Assembly (NCBI GenBank): GCA_013399015.1
Contig: VWZX01002701.1
Coordinates: forward strand, 637,470-701,469
Reading direction: 5' to 3'
DNA length: 64,000 bases
Source of the DNA: Galbula dea
Taxonomy: Eukaryota; Chordata; Aves; Piciformes; Galbulidae
The notes below the pieces were generated by a model. It made no database searches. It saw only the letters and a program-made list of their open reading frames with translations, and was not told the origin of the DNA. Positions 12,161 to 22,732 of the stretch are shown piece after piece (position 1 is the first letter of the stretch; every line of letters begins with the position of its first letter). A program made the position numbers and the translations under genes.

Positions 12161-13712
12161 ACGTGTGAGCTTGGTGATTCTTTGGCTGGAAATGCAGTGA
12201 TTTGCTGCAGGTTAAGTACCTCCAAGGCCTCCTTACACTGGGAGGTGGAACTGCAGCTCTAGCTGCTGTAAGCTGTTGCTGCTGGATGACCAGCACCCAT
12301 CTGCCAGTGCTGTCTCTTAGGGACACTGTGCTTCAGCACAGCTAAGGCAGCCACTGGGGTTTGCTGGGTGACCTTTCCCTGCTCACAGGTCTGGATTTTT
12401 CTAGCAGTTCCCAGGTGATGGCTCAGAGATCTCCCTTGGTGTCACCACAGTTGAGCACACCTTGGTGGCATCACCATCACCTTGCCATTGACTGCAGCCA
12501 TTGAGCCTAGATCAGGAGAGGCTTTGCAGGCTGCTATTGAGGCAAGGAGCTATTGCCAGTGTTAATCTATTACTGCATTAGATCATGCTAATTATATTTT
12601 AAGCTGAAGTGATTTCAGGAGGATTGAGAGGCAGTGAGGGCTCTCCCATGCCTTTTCCCCCTTCCAGAGGAGCCAAGGTTCAAGTATTATTTTCTCTTCC
12701 AGAGGGGAGGAACAGCTGCCTCAGGGCTGGGAAGGAAGTTTCTCCTGATTGAGCTGAATTGCAGAGTGCCTTTTAGGTTGCATTCAAATCACAGCAATTT
12801 CTTCCTTCTGTGACAGAGCAAGGAGCTCTCCACTTTGATCCTCCATGTAGACTTGGACAGAAGAGGAGAAGAAAAGCAAAGGAAAGCTTTTGTTTCAGGC
12901 ATGTCTTGTTTTCCCCACCTGACAGCTCTGTGTGGAAGCACAGCTTGATCCAAAGCTAGCAGGCTTGAGCACGAGCTTCTCTTCAGCCTTGATGGCTTTT
13001 AGATGAAGCTCTGGGAAGAAACTGTTTTGTACTGGTTTTTGGTGGTGGGCTGTGGGGGTTTTTTTCTGTCTGTGTGAGATCTTAAAATATCTTAGGGTTA
13101 ATGAAATCAGTGAAATTGGGAAGTGCTGCCTGTGATGGACAGATGGCCAAAAGCACTTGGAAGTACAAGTGGGTTTGTACCAGAAGAAGTGCCAGGATTT
13201 GGCTGCTGGATGCTGTGTGCCATGGGCAGGGAGCAGTGATGCAGGAGGAGGGAGCACCCTGAGCTCTCCCACCTTGTTGCTTCACCTCAGGGTTCCCTTC
13301 CTGCTCTCACTCTGTTGTCATCAATTCCATCCCTTCCTTGGAGGCAGCAGTTGAGCTCTCAGATAAAATCTCTGCTTTTAAATACAACAATCCTTGTCAC
13401 AATTAAACATATATATATATATAATATTTATGTGTCCTTTCTTTTCCTGCACATCTTCAGCAGCTAACTGAAGGCACTGGGTGATTTTTGCTGTATTTCA
13501 GTGGTGTGAGAGCACAGGAAGATTACAGCAAAGGCATCATTTTTTTAACAGCTGTGTTTAGTTGAATAACAGATTTAGAAAGTGCAGACTTTAATTAATC
13601 TGTGTTTTCTGCTGGGATTTCAGCACCATCTGATTTACTTTTCATGGATGAAAAGTGTAATTGTAGTTTGGTTTTTTTTGTTGTGGGTTTTTTTTTTTTT
13701 CCTCCACTTTAG
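12161..13712. other. unique interval with AT-rich segment
   Basis: Unique DNA. At 12555-12610 a run with CTAATTATATTTTAAGC resembles homeodomain-site-rich noncoding DNA. A short AT dinucleotide repeat lies at 13409. Nothing else was recognised. Confidence 0.4.
13409..13423. repeat. (AT)n microsatellite
   Basis: About seven AT units in an AT-rich setting. Confidence 0.85.
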
Positions 13713-13789
13713 CTGCAAGTTTATCTTCCCAAGAAATTGATTTGCTGCTGCTTTTCCAGCAAACTTATGGTACCTGGTTCACAACACAG
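13713..13789 (+). other. candidate exon, unknown gene
   Basis: Seen: a long T-rich tract, then CCTCCACTTTAG, opens a 77-base segment that ends ACACAG/GTAAGAGAG, a near-consensus donor. One frame (two leading bases, ending in phase 0) stays open and includes SQEIDLLLLFQQTYGTWF. A second frame is also open. The sequence is unique, not CR1. Inferred: an internal exon of a + strand gene or long noncoding RNA. The peptide was not recognised, and a chance pseudo-exon remains possible. Confidence 0.33.
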
Positions 13790-13929
13790 GTAAGAGAGTC
13801 CCTTGGACTGCTCTAGGGTGGAGAACAAAACACCTGCCAAAGGACATGGTGTGCTGAGAAATGCTGTGTCCTCCTCCCTGCCTCTCTCTCTGTCACTGCA
13901 AGCAATCCACATCCTCTTCCCTGCACTAG

Positions 13930-13960
13930 GGCTGTTAGGGGGTGGTTAGTTGACTAGAAG
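13930..13960 (+). other. second, tiny splice-flanked segment
   Basis: Acceptor CTCTTCCCTGCACTAG and donor GAAG/GTAAGG enclose 31 bases with stops in all frames. If real, it would be noncoding. Probably chance. Confidence 0.1.
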
Positions 13961-13980
13961 GTAAGGATGGGTGTTACTGG

Positions 13981-14166
13981 AGGAACTTCCAAGCAGGAAG
14001 GAGTTTCCCTAGGTTTAACAGGATTTTTAGCTGGAGTTATGGTATAGCTCTTGCTTTCTGTGCTTGCTTTTCATTCAGACATGTTTGTGTGAGGCCATTG
14101 CTGTGGCTCTTCAGGTGTTGCTAGAAATAGCTCTCTGCAGGAGGTGCTGGTGGCTGCCTGGGCTTT
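13981..14166 (+). repeat. copy A of a ~186-bp direct duplication
   Basis: About 95% identical to 16352-16538 in the same orientation, with the last ~110 bases identical. It is not part of CR1. It includes TTGCTTTTCATTCAG, which looks like a splice acceptor, followed by an open frame (TCLCEAIAVALQVLLEIAL). It may be a segmental duplication or an uncatalogued interspersed repeat. Confidence 0.9.
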
Positions 14167-14699
14167 GGAAGTGATGTCATGGGCTGGAGAGCTGGGATGA
14201 TAAACTGCATTTTCTCCTGTGCTGTTGATCACTCATTACTCCTCTATCAGGATGAATGTGAGTGTTGCAGAGAGCTCTCTCAGCTCTGATTTGGGAATTT
14301 TCCTTCTAAATCAGCCTGCTGGGGAAATGTGTCCTTGTCCCACACACACTTTTGACCTGGATTGAGGGTTCCCTAAGCTGAGGATGAAGATTGGTGCCTG
14401 GAGCCCAGCATGGGGTGGTCAGAGTTGCTCAGTCAAGTTGCTCCTCTCAGTGTCTGCTGGCTCCAAAGAATTTGCAAGGTATTGTCCTTATTGTGCAAAC
14501 CCATGTGTGAACCAGCCCTAGCACTGGTGGCTTTCTTGGGCAAGACAGCTGCTTAGACCCTGTGTTAGTAGTGGTGTGCTTCAGGAGAGCTTGTTCTCAG
14601 CTGGGCTAGGGAGAAGGAAGATTTTTACAAAGTCAGGGCAATACTTGCATGCTTTGAGAAGTCTATAGAATAGATCTATGTAGCAAGATAAACTCAGAA
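14167..14699. other. unique interval, nothing recognised
   Basis: Unique DNA with no clear repeat or exon. Confidence 0.45.
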
Positions 14700-15210
14700 G
14701 TGTGACCTGCAGGTTAAGGGAGGTTCTCTTCCTCCTCTGCCATAGTGAGGCCACATCTGGGCTCCCCAGGTCAAGAGAGACAAGGAACTAGTGGAGAGTC
14801 CAGCAGAGGCTAGGAAGATGCTGAGGACACTGGAGCATCTGTGGGAGGAGGAAAGGCTGAGAGCCCTGGGGCTGCTTAGCCTGGGGAAGAGCAGCCCCAG
14901 AGGGGGGCTGAGCAAGAGCTGAAGGCTGGGGCCAGGCTCTGCTGAGTGGTGGCCAGGGCCAGGCCAAGGGGCACTGGGCACCAAGTGGAAGCCAGGAGGT
15001 TCCAGCTGAGCAGGAGGAGAAAGTTGTTTGGTGTGAGGGTGTTGGAGCCCTGGCCCAGGCTGCCCAGAGGGGTTGTGGAGTCTCCTTGTGTGGAGAGATT
15101 CCCAAGGCAGCTGGAGGTGCTGGTGGTCAGCCTGCTGTGGGTGCCCCTGCTTTAGCAGTGGGGTTGGACTGGCTGATCCCCAGAGGTCCCTTCCAACTCC
15201 CTGCTGAGAT
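14700..15210 (+). mobile_element. CR1 LINE, 3' end with tail
   Basis: Starts at the LREVLF block, loses about 30 bases compared with its relatives near 14755, then runs through the GAGAGCCCTGGGGCTGCTTAG region, CAAGTGGAAGCCAGGAGGTT and a tail GATCCCCAGAGGTCCCTTCC. It is the subfamily that carries Ns elsewhere, but here the critical part is complete. Confidence 0.93.
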
Positions 15211-15989
15211 GTGGTGCTTCTGTGTAATTTTAGTTCCTTTCAGACAGACTTTTTCCCCTTTCTTACTTGATTAGGTTGATGTGGGGGTTTGATGTCTTAA
15301 GGGCTTTGTGTGCAAAGCCCAGAAGGTCTGAGGAGAAGCAGTGCATTTCTATTCAGAGTGTAATCTTAGGATGGTTGCTAATCTGAGTAAGATAATAATA
15401 AAAAAAAAATCTTGATGGGTTTTAAAACTTATTTTAATTAAGATTTTTCCTTTCATCTCACCAAAGCCCTGAATTAGCTCCTTCATTCTCTCACAAATAG
15501 GAATAGCCCCTATTGTATCTAAGCACTCTCCCATCCATGGAGCTTCAGCAGAAGGTCCAAACCCAGATTAAGAAATACATGTGTCCAAAACACTGGGGGA
15601 ATTAAAATAAGGTGAGTGCAAAAGTTCCAGCAGAGCCTTATGCTCTCCAGTTTTCTCTGCTGAAGAGTGTGGGACCAGGGCAGCTGCTGTTACTAGCCTG
15701 TGGAGCTTTGACAGAGCAGTTTGTGGTAGCTTCTCTGTAGACTTGTGCCATTTGTTGGTGCTGAGTGCCCTTGGATGGTTTTGCTCTGCTGGTTATGGTC
15801 CATGCACTTTGTCTCTGGAGGGTATGGGAGATGATGCTTGCTTGGAACTGGTTACAGCAGGGACTTGGATCTGTGTCTCCCTGATCTGGGAGATGATGGT
15901 GTGAGCCTGCTCTGGGTGCCTTGGGTTTACAAAGCATTCCCAGTGAGACATCTGCTAAAGCTTATTTATCCCTGCACAACGTTTTGGCC
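15211..15989. other. unique interval with a noncoding splice-flanked segment
   Basis: At 15501-15611 an acceptor (CATTCTCTCACAAATAG) and a perfect donor (TAAG/GTGAGT) enclose 111 bases with stops in all three frames. This could only be a noncoding or UTR exon. Confidence 0.25.
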
Positions 15990-16240
15990 TTGATAGGGCA
16001 AAGGAAATGGCTTCAAGTTGCTCCAGGGGAGGTTTAAGATTGGACATTAGGAACAATTTCTTCCCCAGAAGGATTGTCAGGGCCTGGCCCAAGCTTCCCA
16101 GGGCAGTGGTGGAGTCCCCATCCCTGGAGGGATTAAAAAGTTGTGGAGATGTGGTGCTGAGGCACATGGTGTAGTGGTGACTGTTGATGGTGCTGGGTAA
16201 TGGTTGGACTTGATCTCCCACCTAAGCAATTTGATGATTC
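15990..16240 (+). mobile_element. CR1 3' end fragment
   Basis: Begins in the CAAAGGAAATGGCTTCAAG (RGNGFKL-like) stretch, continues through FKIGH-like residues and the GGGCAGTGGTGGAGTCCCCA stretch, and ends in a degraded tail near GATGATTCC. Confidence 0.9.
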
Positions 16241-16351
16241 CTAGAATTAGTAGTTTTCAGCAGGAGTTTTTCTGATGGCTCTCATCTGAAACTCTCCCAG
16301 GCTTCCCTAGCTGTGCATGAGCATCACTTGATAAACACTGCTGAGGAGCCC

Positions 16352-16538
16352 AGGAACTTCCAGGCAGAAAGGAGTTTTCCCTAGGTTTAACAGGATTTTT
16401 AGCTGGTGTTATGGTAAGACTCTTCCTCTCTGTGCTTGCTTTTCATTCAGACATGTTTGTGTGAGGCCATTGCTGTGGCTCTTCAGGTGTTGCTAGAAAT
16501 AGCTCTCTGCAGGAGGTGCTGGTGGCTGCCTGGGCTTT
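16352..16538 (+). repeat. copy B of a ~186-bp direct duplication
   Basis: Partner of 13981-14166. It differs by roughly nine bases, all in the first 80. The copies lie 2.4 kb apart with two CR1 copies between them. Confidence 0.9.
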
Positions 16539-17238
16539 TTGTACCTTGTACACAGGCTGGAAGGCCAGATGGGGACCGTGGGTCCCATTCCACCACCACA
16601 GGACAATCCAGGGCACAGCCATTCCTCCAGGCACAGGTACAGACATTCCTTTCCTGGGGGTGGATGAGCTTGGAGAAGAGACCATTTGGTGATGCTGTTG
16701 GGTAGGGTGACCTGCCTGCTGCAGAGTTTGGCCTAGGCACGGTGCCAGCCAGAAGCAAGGCTGACAAATCATCCCAAATCAACGCAGCCACCTGCACACC
16801 GCGGGGAGCTGCTCACCGGGGGGGGAAGCAAGTGCTGCCAGCACTCATCACAGAGCCTTCTTCTGCATCCTGCATCCCAGTGCTCCAGAGGGAGGGGGTC
16901 ACTCCCTCCCTGGCCTCGTTGGGTTCTCCTTGGAGGTTTTGAGAGGGATGTGAGGTGAGATCGTGGCTGGTTGGACATGCCAGGACATTGCTTCATCTTG
17001 AGAAGAACCCAGGGGGGAAACTGAGTGATGGGGCTGGGCTGGAGCAGCATTGGGGATGCTGATGCTGTGACAGAGGAGCCAGTCACTGAGTGAAATTCCC
17101 TTCCTGAGTGGAGAGCATTGCTTTGGCTCCAGAAACCCTTGGGCTGAGTCACCAACAAATAGCCAGGGAGGAAAAGAAGGTCTTTTAAAGAGCATTTTTA
17201 TCCTTAACTGGTCGGTGAAAGATTGGAGCCAGCGAGCA

Positions 17239-17262
17239 GGGAGGGAGGAAGGGAGGGAGGGG
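17239..17262 (+). other. G-quadruplex-type motif
   Basis: Five runs of three or four G with loops of 1, 5, 1 and 1 bases. This fits the canonical four-run quadruplex pattern on the + strand. Confidence 0.7.
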
Positions 17263-17438
17263 TGTGGTGTGCTATGCAGATGCCTCTGTCACAGGCATGC
17301 ACACCAGCTGTGCTCCTCCATGGGGGTTTCTCCCCCAGCTCAGAGCCTGCCAGCTCCAGATTCTTCCCTCAGAGGACAGATAGTGTTTGTTTGGGAGAGG
17401 ACAAGTGAACAGGAGACACACACCCACGTGTCACAGGT

Positions 17439-17535
17439 TCACAGAATCCTTGAGGTTGAAGAGACCTCTAAGATCATCAAGTCCAACCAGCAACCTATCA
17501 CCACTCCATGCCACTAACCCATGGCCCTGGGTACC
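17439..17535 (-). mobile_element. CR1 3' tail fragment
   Basis: On the + strand it reads TCACAGAATCCTTGAGGTTG, then AGACCTCTAAGATCATCAAG and TCCAACC, which is the reverse of a CR1 tail. It ends near CCATGGCCCTGGGTACCA. Confidence 0.85.
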
Positions 17536-17934
17536 ACATGTTGTTGCTGCCTCTTGTTATGGCTAAGGAGATTCGATCACAACCTCCCCCCTTCCAACCA
17601 CCCCACGTCTGGCACCTCCCCAGAAGGATCCAGCTCAATACATCCAATTTTTGGTCCCATTCACCTTGATGGGATCTCTTCTCAACAGCCAGCAAGGGAA
17701 ATGCACTTGCCTGGTGCTCTTCCAAAGGGGTGATAGGGGATTTGGAGGAGTCCCTGCCCTCCCCCAGCTGGAAGGGAAGGAGAAGAATGGCAAAGCTTTC
17801 TTCTTGGTTAGACAAATTAATTGAAAAGTAAATTAATCCACTTCTCCAAGAACATAAAACTGGTCTCTGAACCATGAGCAAAACACTGGGAAAGGAAACT
17901 TGTGGTTGCAAAACCAGACCATAATGGAAGGATT
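17536..17934. other. unique interval, nothing recognised
   Basis: Unique DNA between two CR1 tails in opposite orientation. Confidence 0.4.
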
Positions 17935-18027
17935 TGAGTGGATGGTGTCCCTGCCAGGCAGGGGGGTTGGAACTGGATGATCTTTAAGGTCCCTTCCAAC
18001 TCTGGCAATTCTATGATTCTATGATTT
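17935..18027 (+). mobile_element. CR1 3' tail with octamer repeats
   Basis: GGTGTCCCTGCCAGGCAGGG, GGTCCCTTCCAACTC, then ATTCTATG repeated at the end. The terminal octamers mark a true CR1 3' end. Confidence 0.92.
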
Positions 18028-18801
18028 TTACATCATACAAATATTACCTACAGCTATTTATACACCCTCCTCAAAGGCTATTTACACCTTCTGCCTGCTT
18101 TTGTGTTGCTGGCTGGAGAATAGTCTTACATTAGAAGTTTTCAGCAGCACAAGCATATTCTCCAGTGCTGCCCAAGGCAGGACCAACACAGCTCCTGAAA
18201 GAAGAGGCTGGTTTGTAGGCTGCAACCTCTGTGATGCTTTTCATTTATTGTAGTGTAACAGGAAAAGCTGCCAATGGAACATGGTATTCTTCATGCTGAT
18301 ATAAAGAACAGAGACCAGAGTAGTGAGGGACAGGGTGAGGCTGGAGCACTGGACCACTCCTCTAACTGGGGGACTTAATGCAGTTTGTCACTGCTGTGCC
18401 TGATGAGCAGAGTGGTGGTGCCTGTGTCTGTTGTTAAAAGGGGTGATGGTGTTCACAGGGTGGTTATCATTTGCTGCTGGCATTGAAACAATTGTGTTTA
18501 GCAGCTGTTGAGAATCTCTCTGTCTGTGATGGTGATGATGCCTGGGCACTGCCTGGGATGTAGCTTCTGACTGGACACTGCTGCTGTGCTCCTGCTCTGT
18601 CTTTGTAACCTGGCAGTGAGAGGCTTCTCCTTCCCTGGCCCCAAACTGGAGGTGTTGCTCTCTCATTTCTGGCTGTCTGTCCTGTTGCCATCATAGCAGT
18701 GTCATGGCTGTGAAAGCCAGGTTTGTATCTGGGATGCTTGAAGGGGACAGGAGGTTGAATGTGGTTGGTAATAAGTGTTAATGAGAGCAATCAGTTCTTA
18801 G
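18028..18801. other. unique interval, nothing recognised
   Basis: Unique DNA. Overlapping open frames on the - strand (18388-18790) are rich in H, Q and S from simple sequence and show no domain. Confidence 0.45.
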
Positions 18802-19252
18802 CATCACTGAACCATAGAATTGTTTTGGCTGGAAGAGACCTTTGAGATCATCGAGTCCAACCCTTAACCCAACACTGTCAAGTCCTAAACCATGGCCCTC
18901 AGCACCACATCTACACATTTTCAGTCCTTCCACTGCCCTGGGCAGCCTGGGCCAGGCCTTGAGAAACCTTTTGGGGAAGAAATTGTTCCTAATGTCCAGT
19001 CTGAACCTCCCCTGGCACAACTTGGGGCTGTTTCCTTTTGTCCTGTTGCCTGTTCCTTGAGAGAAAAGGCCAACCCCCATCTGGCTTCAGCCTCCTTTCA
19101 GGGAGCTGCAGGGAGTGAGAAGGTCTCCCCTGAGCCTCCTCTTCTCCAGACTAACCAAGCCCAGTTCCCTCAGCTGCTCCTCACAGCACTTGTGCTCTAG
19201 ACCCTTCACCACCTTCAGTTGCCCTTCTTTGGACACAGCTCCTCAATGTCAT
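18802..19252 (-). mobile_element. CR1 LINE, 3' end with tail
   Basis: On the - strand, TKGNSPKLCQGRFRLDIRNNFFPKR and GVGLFSQ are readable. The tail starts at 18805 (CATAGAATTGTTTTGGCTGG). The 5' boundary is at the reverse of GACATTGAGGAGCTG, close to the shared truncation point. Confidence 0.94.
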
Positions 19253-20333
19253 CTAGCTGAAGGAGGAAACTCATTGCATGGAGGGTCAGGAGTAAGTTGG
19301 TTTTTTTCTCCCCTCCCCATTTCCTGCCCTGTGCAGTTGATCAGGAGCAGTGTGAGGAGATGTTTTTGTTTCCAGGAGTGCTGGACCCAGCCCTGCTGCT
19401 GGAGGTCACAGGTTTGGCTTCCTGCATCATTCATCCAGCCTGCTAGAGCAAATTCTTGATTCCTCTTAAACGTGGACCTGCACTTAGAAAGCAAACAATC
19501 TTGTAACATTTCTGAGGCTGAAAGGGGCAAAACTAGTGGCTTTTGTTGTCAGGGATGCTGCTTTTGTTGGTCACTCTGAGAATAATGTGTGAATCTAAGG
19601 GATTCTATCTCCAGCAAAGAGAGTTGGAGAAAATAAAGGGGGAAATGGAAGACTGCAGCTGGACCAAGCAAGGCTGGCTCCTCTGTTGCATGGCTCCACC
19701 ATGACTGAGTTTGGGAGCTGAATGTGGGTTTCCTCTGGTTCACACCAGAAAGTTGCCAGCCTGGCCTGGCATCTCTGGAGTTACCAGTTTGATACTGGCC
19801 AGCATCAGTGTGCTGAGTTTATCAGCTCCCTCCTCTCTGGTGGTTTTGCAGTCTCAGGTATCTGCTTAGGAGAGAGAAACAAGCCAAAAAAATTGCATTA
19901 TCTTTCAAAAGAAAACCATCATGTCCCATTAAAATATCAGCATCATCACCTATGAGATTGGTTTGGGTTTTAGAAATGCTGAAGTAATGACTTTGTGCAC
20001 AAGGCTTTTCCCCAGAGGAGTCTCCAGGAGCTCAGAGTGTGCTTCAGCTCAGTCTCTTGCATTTAATTCTTGTCTTCCTGCAGTTGTGGTCTTTTTTCTT
20101 TCACTGCCTTTTCTTTAAAGGTGGTGTGGTGATCCTGTGTGGGACATGGTAGGTCATGGTGATGGCTCTATGGTGCAGAGAGATTGTTGCTCCTCTTGGG
20201 TGGCTCTTGAGTGTTTTCACTGCTCATGTGGCAGTGTGAATGGAAGAGATTTGATGCTGCTCTGCAAATAGTGTGAAATTGGACAATGATACTTGTGCCT
20301 GGTGGTGTCCATCTCCTGCAGTTCAGCTGCTCA
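19253..20333. other. unique interval, nothing recognised
   Basis: Unique DNA with no supported exon or repeat. Confidence 0.45.
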
Positions 20334-20893
20334 ATCATAGAATAAAAGAATGATTTGGGTTGAAGGGACCTTTCAAGGTCATCTAGTCCAACCCCCTGCA
20401 CTCAGCAGGGACATCTGCAACTACAGCAGGTTGCTCAGAGCCCCAAACAACCTGACCTGGGATGGTCCCAGGGATGGGACATCTCCCACCTCTCTGGGCA
20501 ACCTGGGACAGGCTCTCACCACCCTCAGGGGGAAACATTTCTTCCTTAGATCTGGTCTAAATGTCCCTCCTTTAGTTCCAAACCATCATCCTTTGTCCTG
20601 TCCCAACAGGCCCTGCTAAAAAGTCTGTGCCCATCTTTCTTAGAGGTCCTTTAAGTCCTGAAAGGCTGCAGGAAGGTCTCCCTGGAGCCTTCTCTTCTCC
20701 AGGCTGAACAAGCCCAACTCTCTCAGCCTGTCCTCACAGCAGAGAGGTTCCAGCCCTCAGATCATGTTTGTGGCCTCCTCTGGTGCCACTCCACCAGGTC
20801 CATGTCTCTCCTGTGCTGAGGACCCAGCACTGCAGCTGAGGTCTCCCCAGAGCAGAGCAGAGGAACAATCCCCTCCCTGCCCTGCTGGCTACA
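20334..20893 (-). mobile_element. CR1 LINE, 3' end with tail (second subfamily)
   Basis: Complete from the tail (ATCATAGAATAAAAGAATGA...TCATCTAGTCCAACCCCCTG) to a 5' end at the reverse of a GGCAGGGAGGGGATTGTTCC stretch. This is the best intact version of the subfamily and serves as the reference for the deleted copy at 33226. Confidence 0.95.
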
Positions 20894-21435
20894 CAAACAC
20901 TATGCTATCACAGTTTAGACTTGAGAGTTTTTCCTATCCCAAGCTGAACTTGTCCCCTGCAAGTTTCCTGTGCCTTGGGCTCTTGCTTCCCATGCTCACA
21001 GAGGCAGAGCCATCAGACTCTGCCCAACGGGCAGCAGATCTGTTGATGATATTCAGAAACCTTTGCTTTTGTCTTTCCCTCCCTATTGCAGTTGTCCCTT
21101 TTGCAACAGCCACAGTGAGAAGACCACCTCCTTGTCATTATATTTTGCAGGAAGAGCCTTCTGACTCCTCCTGAACCTGTGAATGGATTTCTCAACCTCC
21201 AGCCATCCGAGGTGTAAATGAGATAGGAGAGGAGCTTTGCAGGAATCCTATCTCCCTGCCCCCAGCCCGCTCTCTGCCTGCTCACTTTGGCATTTTTCAT
21301 CCATAGCAAAGGATTATTTCTCTTCTCTTTATTTCCACCCTTCCCTCCCTCCACTCCAAAACCTCTGGCTGCTCTTGTTTGCCTTGGGAGGTGCAGCACT
21401 AGGGGCAGGGACCTCCTTCCCCCCCACCCCCCCAA
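20894..21435. other. unique interval
   Basis: Unique DNA. A 201-codon open frame on the - strand runs through here into the next element, but its content is low-complexity (G, R and P from C-runs) and was rejected as a gene. Confidence 0.4.
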
Positions 21436-21440
21436 AATCC
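21414..21440 (-). other. C-run cluster (G-rich on - strand)
   Basis: CTTCCCCCCCACCCCCCCAA followed by AATCCC. The - strand carries runs of seven G, a possible quadruplex. Confidence 0.55.
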
Positions 21441-21560
21441 CAACGATCGCGACTGTGCCGTGCGGGGCTTGGGCAAAGTGCATCGGTTGCCTTGGCAACA
21501 AATAGCAGCAGTGAACAACTCCAATGAAATTTATGGAATCAACTTCAATAAATCTTGATG
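21440..21560. promoter_or_regulatory. candidate conserved regulatory element with X-box
   Basis: Seen: CpG-bearing sequence (CAACGATCGCGACTGTGCCG) in a CpG-poor window, then GTTGCCTTGGCAAC at 21486-21499, a near-perfect inverted repeat. It is followed by AT-rich CAATGAAATTTATGG and TTCAATAAATCTTGATGAG. Known: RFX factors bind the X-box GTNRCC-N0-3-RGYAAC, and this site fits. Inferred: an enhancer or promoter-proximal element, possibly of a ciliary gene. Confidence 0.4.
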
Positions 21561-21577
21561 AGAAATGGGGGGGGAAA

Positions 21578-21640
21578 AAAAACCCAACCCCCAAATCCCC
21601 CCCAAAAGCCCCAAACAATAATAAAAGCCACCCCCAAACC
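21578..21640 (-). other. C-run cluster (G-rich on - strand)
   Basis: Runs of 3-7 C (ACCCCCAAATCCCCCCCAAA, GCCCC, ACCCCC, ACCC) spaced by A-rich loops. The - strand could form a G-quadruplex. Confidence 0.5.
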
Positions 21641-22732
21641 CAGAGCTGGTTTGAGGGAGATCTACAGCATGCAGATGGGAGATGATGGTGAGTTGCAGAA
21701 GTGCTTCAGTGATGCTTTGGGGCTGCCACTGTCATGTTCCTCTCATATGGCCTTAGTTTATTTCCTTGGGTATTTTTTTGCTGTTTTGGAGGAAGCTGTC
21801 TCTTTCTTTTCATAGCTGTGGCATTTAATTTTCATTTCCAGGGTATCTTTTAGGTTTAATTGGCCTGCTGGATGATTACAGCCTCTTGTTTTGTCTTTTG
21901 CAAATCCTGATTCACCTCCAGCTCAGGATAAAAATAACTATTTTATTTTATTCCTTGAGAACTGTGGCAACCTCAGGGAGCAGCAAGTGCCTTGCCACAC
22001 ACCTCCAGAAAAGGTGCCAACTTTCACCCTTCAGTTAGAAGCATTTATGGAGGACATCTCCCTAATTCCTTTAGGACTAGGAACCCTTTGTGTTTTACCA
22101 GACCGAGACAGCTGAGGGATGTTCTACATCCAGTGTCTCTGGAAGGGTCTCTGTATTTACCTGTGCACAGGGACAGGGTTGGGTTTCTTTTGGGGTTTTT
22201 CTTGTTTCACAACAAGTGATATTTTCTCCAATTGATATTTTTTTGATGTCTGCTTTGACCTGTGGATCAATAAGGGTTCAGGAATATCAGTGGGCTCGTC
22301 TGGAGACTGCTGTAAACCTTTACTACAGCCCTTAATGCAATTGAATGTTTTTTCCATTAGTTCCCTTACCTCTTCTCATTCCAGGGTCTTATTTTCACCA
22401 TTTTCTGCCAGACTTGCAATCATGGAATCTTTTTTATTTCCTTTCATGGGGCATAGGGTCTCAGCTTCATGCTTCAGCTACAGTTGAGAGGGTGGCAGCA
22501 AGGGGTTCCACGGGGCAATATTGCTCCCTATGCACCCCCACTGGTGAGTTGAGGGGTTCCTCTGGCTGGGATCCAAACCTGAGCCTGGCCTGATGGCAGG
22601 GGATGGACATTATCATCTTTGGGAAATGGCCTCCTTATATCTTAAGCCAATTTCTCTGCAGAGGCTTCTTTTCCCCACCTAACTGATGCTTTGGTTGTGC
22701 TGGATGTTGGAGGTCTGTCAGGTGGACTGGTC
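21641..22732. other. unique interval, nothing recognised
   Basis: Unique DNA, partly T-rich. No supported exon. Confidence 0.4.

Larger units (their letters stand above)
16241..17438. other. interval with duplication copy B and GC-rich part
   Basis: Holds the second duplication copy, a CpG-bearing GC-rich patch at about 16780-16830 (CACCGCGGGGAG...CACCGGGGGGGG) and a G-run cluster at 17239. No exon was supported. Confidence 0.4.

Noticed and set aside
16780..16830. GC-rich patch considered as a CpG island
   Set aside because: It is only about 50 bases with a few CpGs, far below island length.
21013..21618. 201-codon open frame on the - strand, the longest in the window
   Set aside because: It is rich in G, R, K and P because it reads C-runs and A-runs. 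It has no recognisable domain and spans the candidate regulatory element. No splice or transcription-start context supports it.
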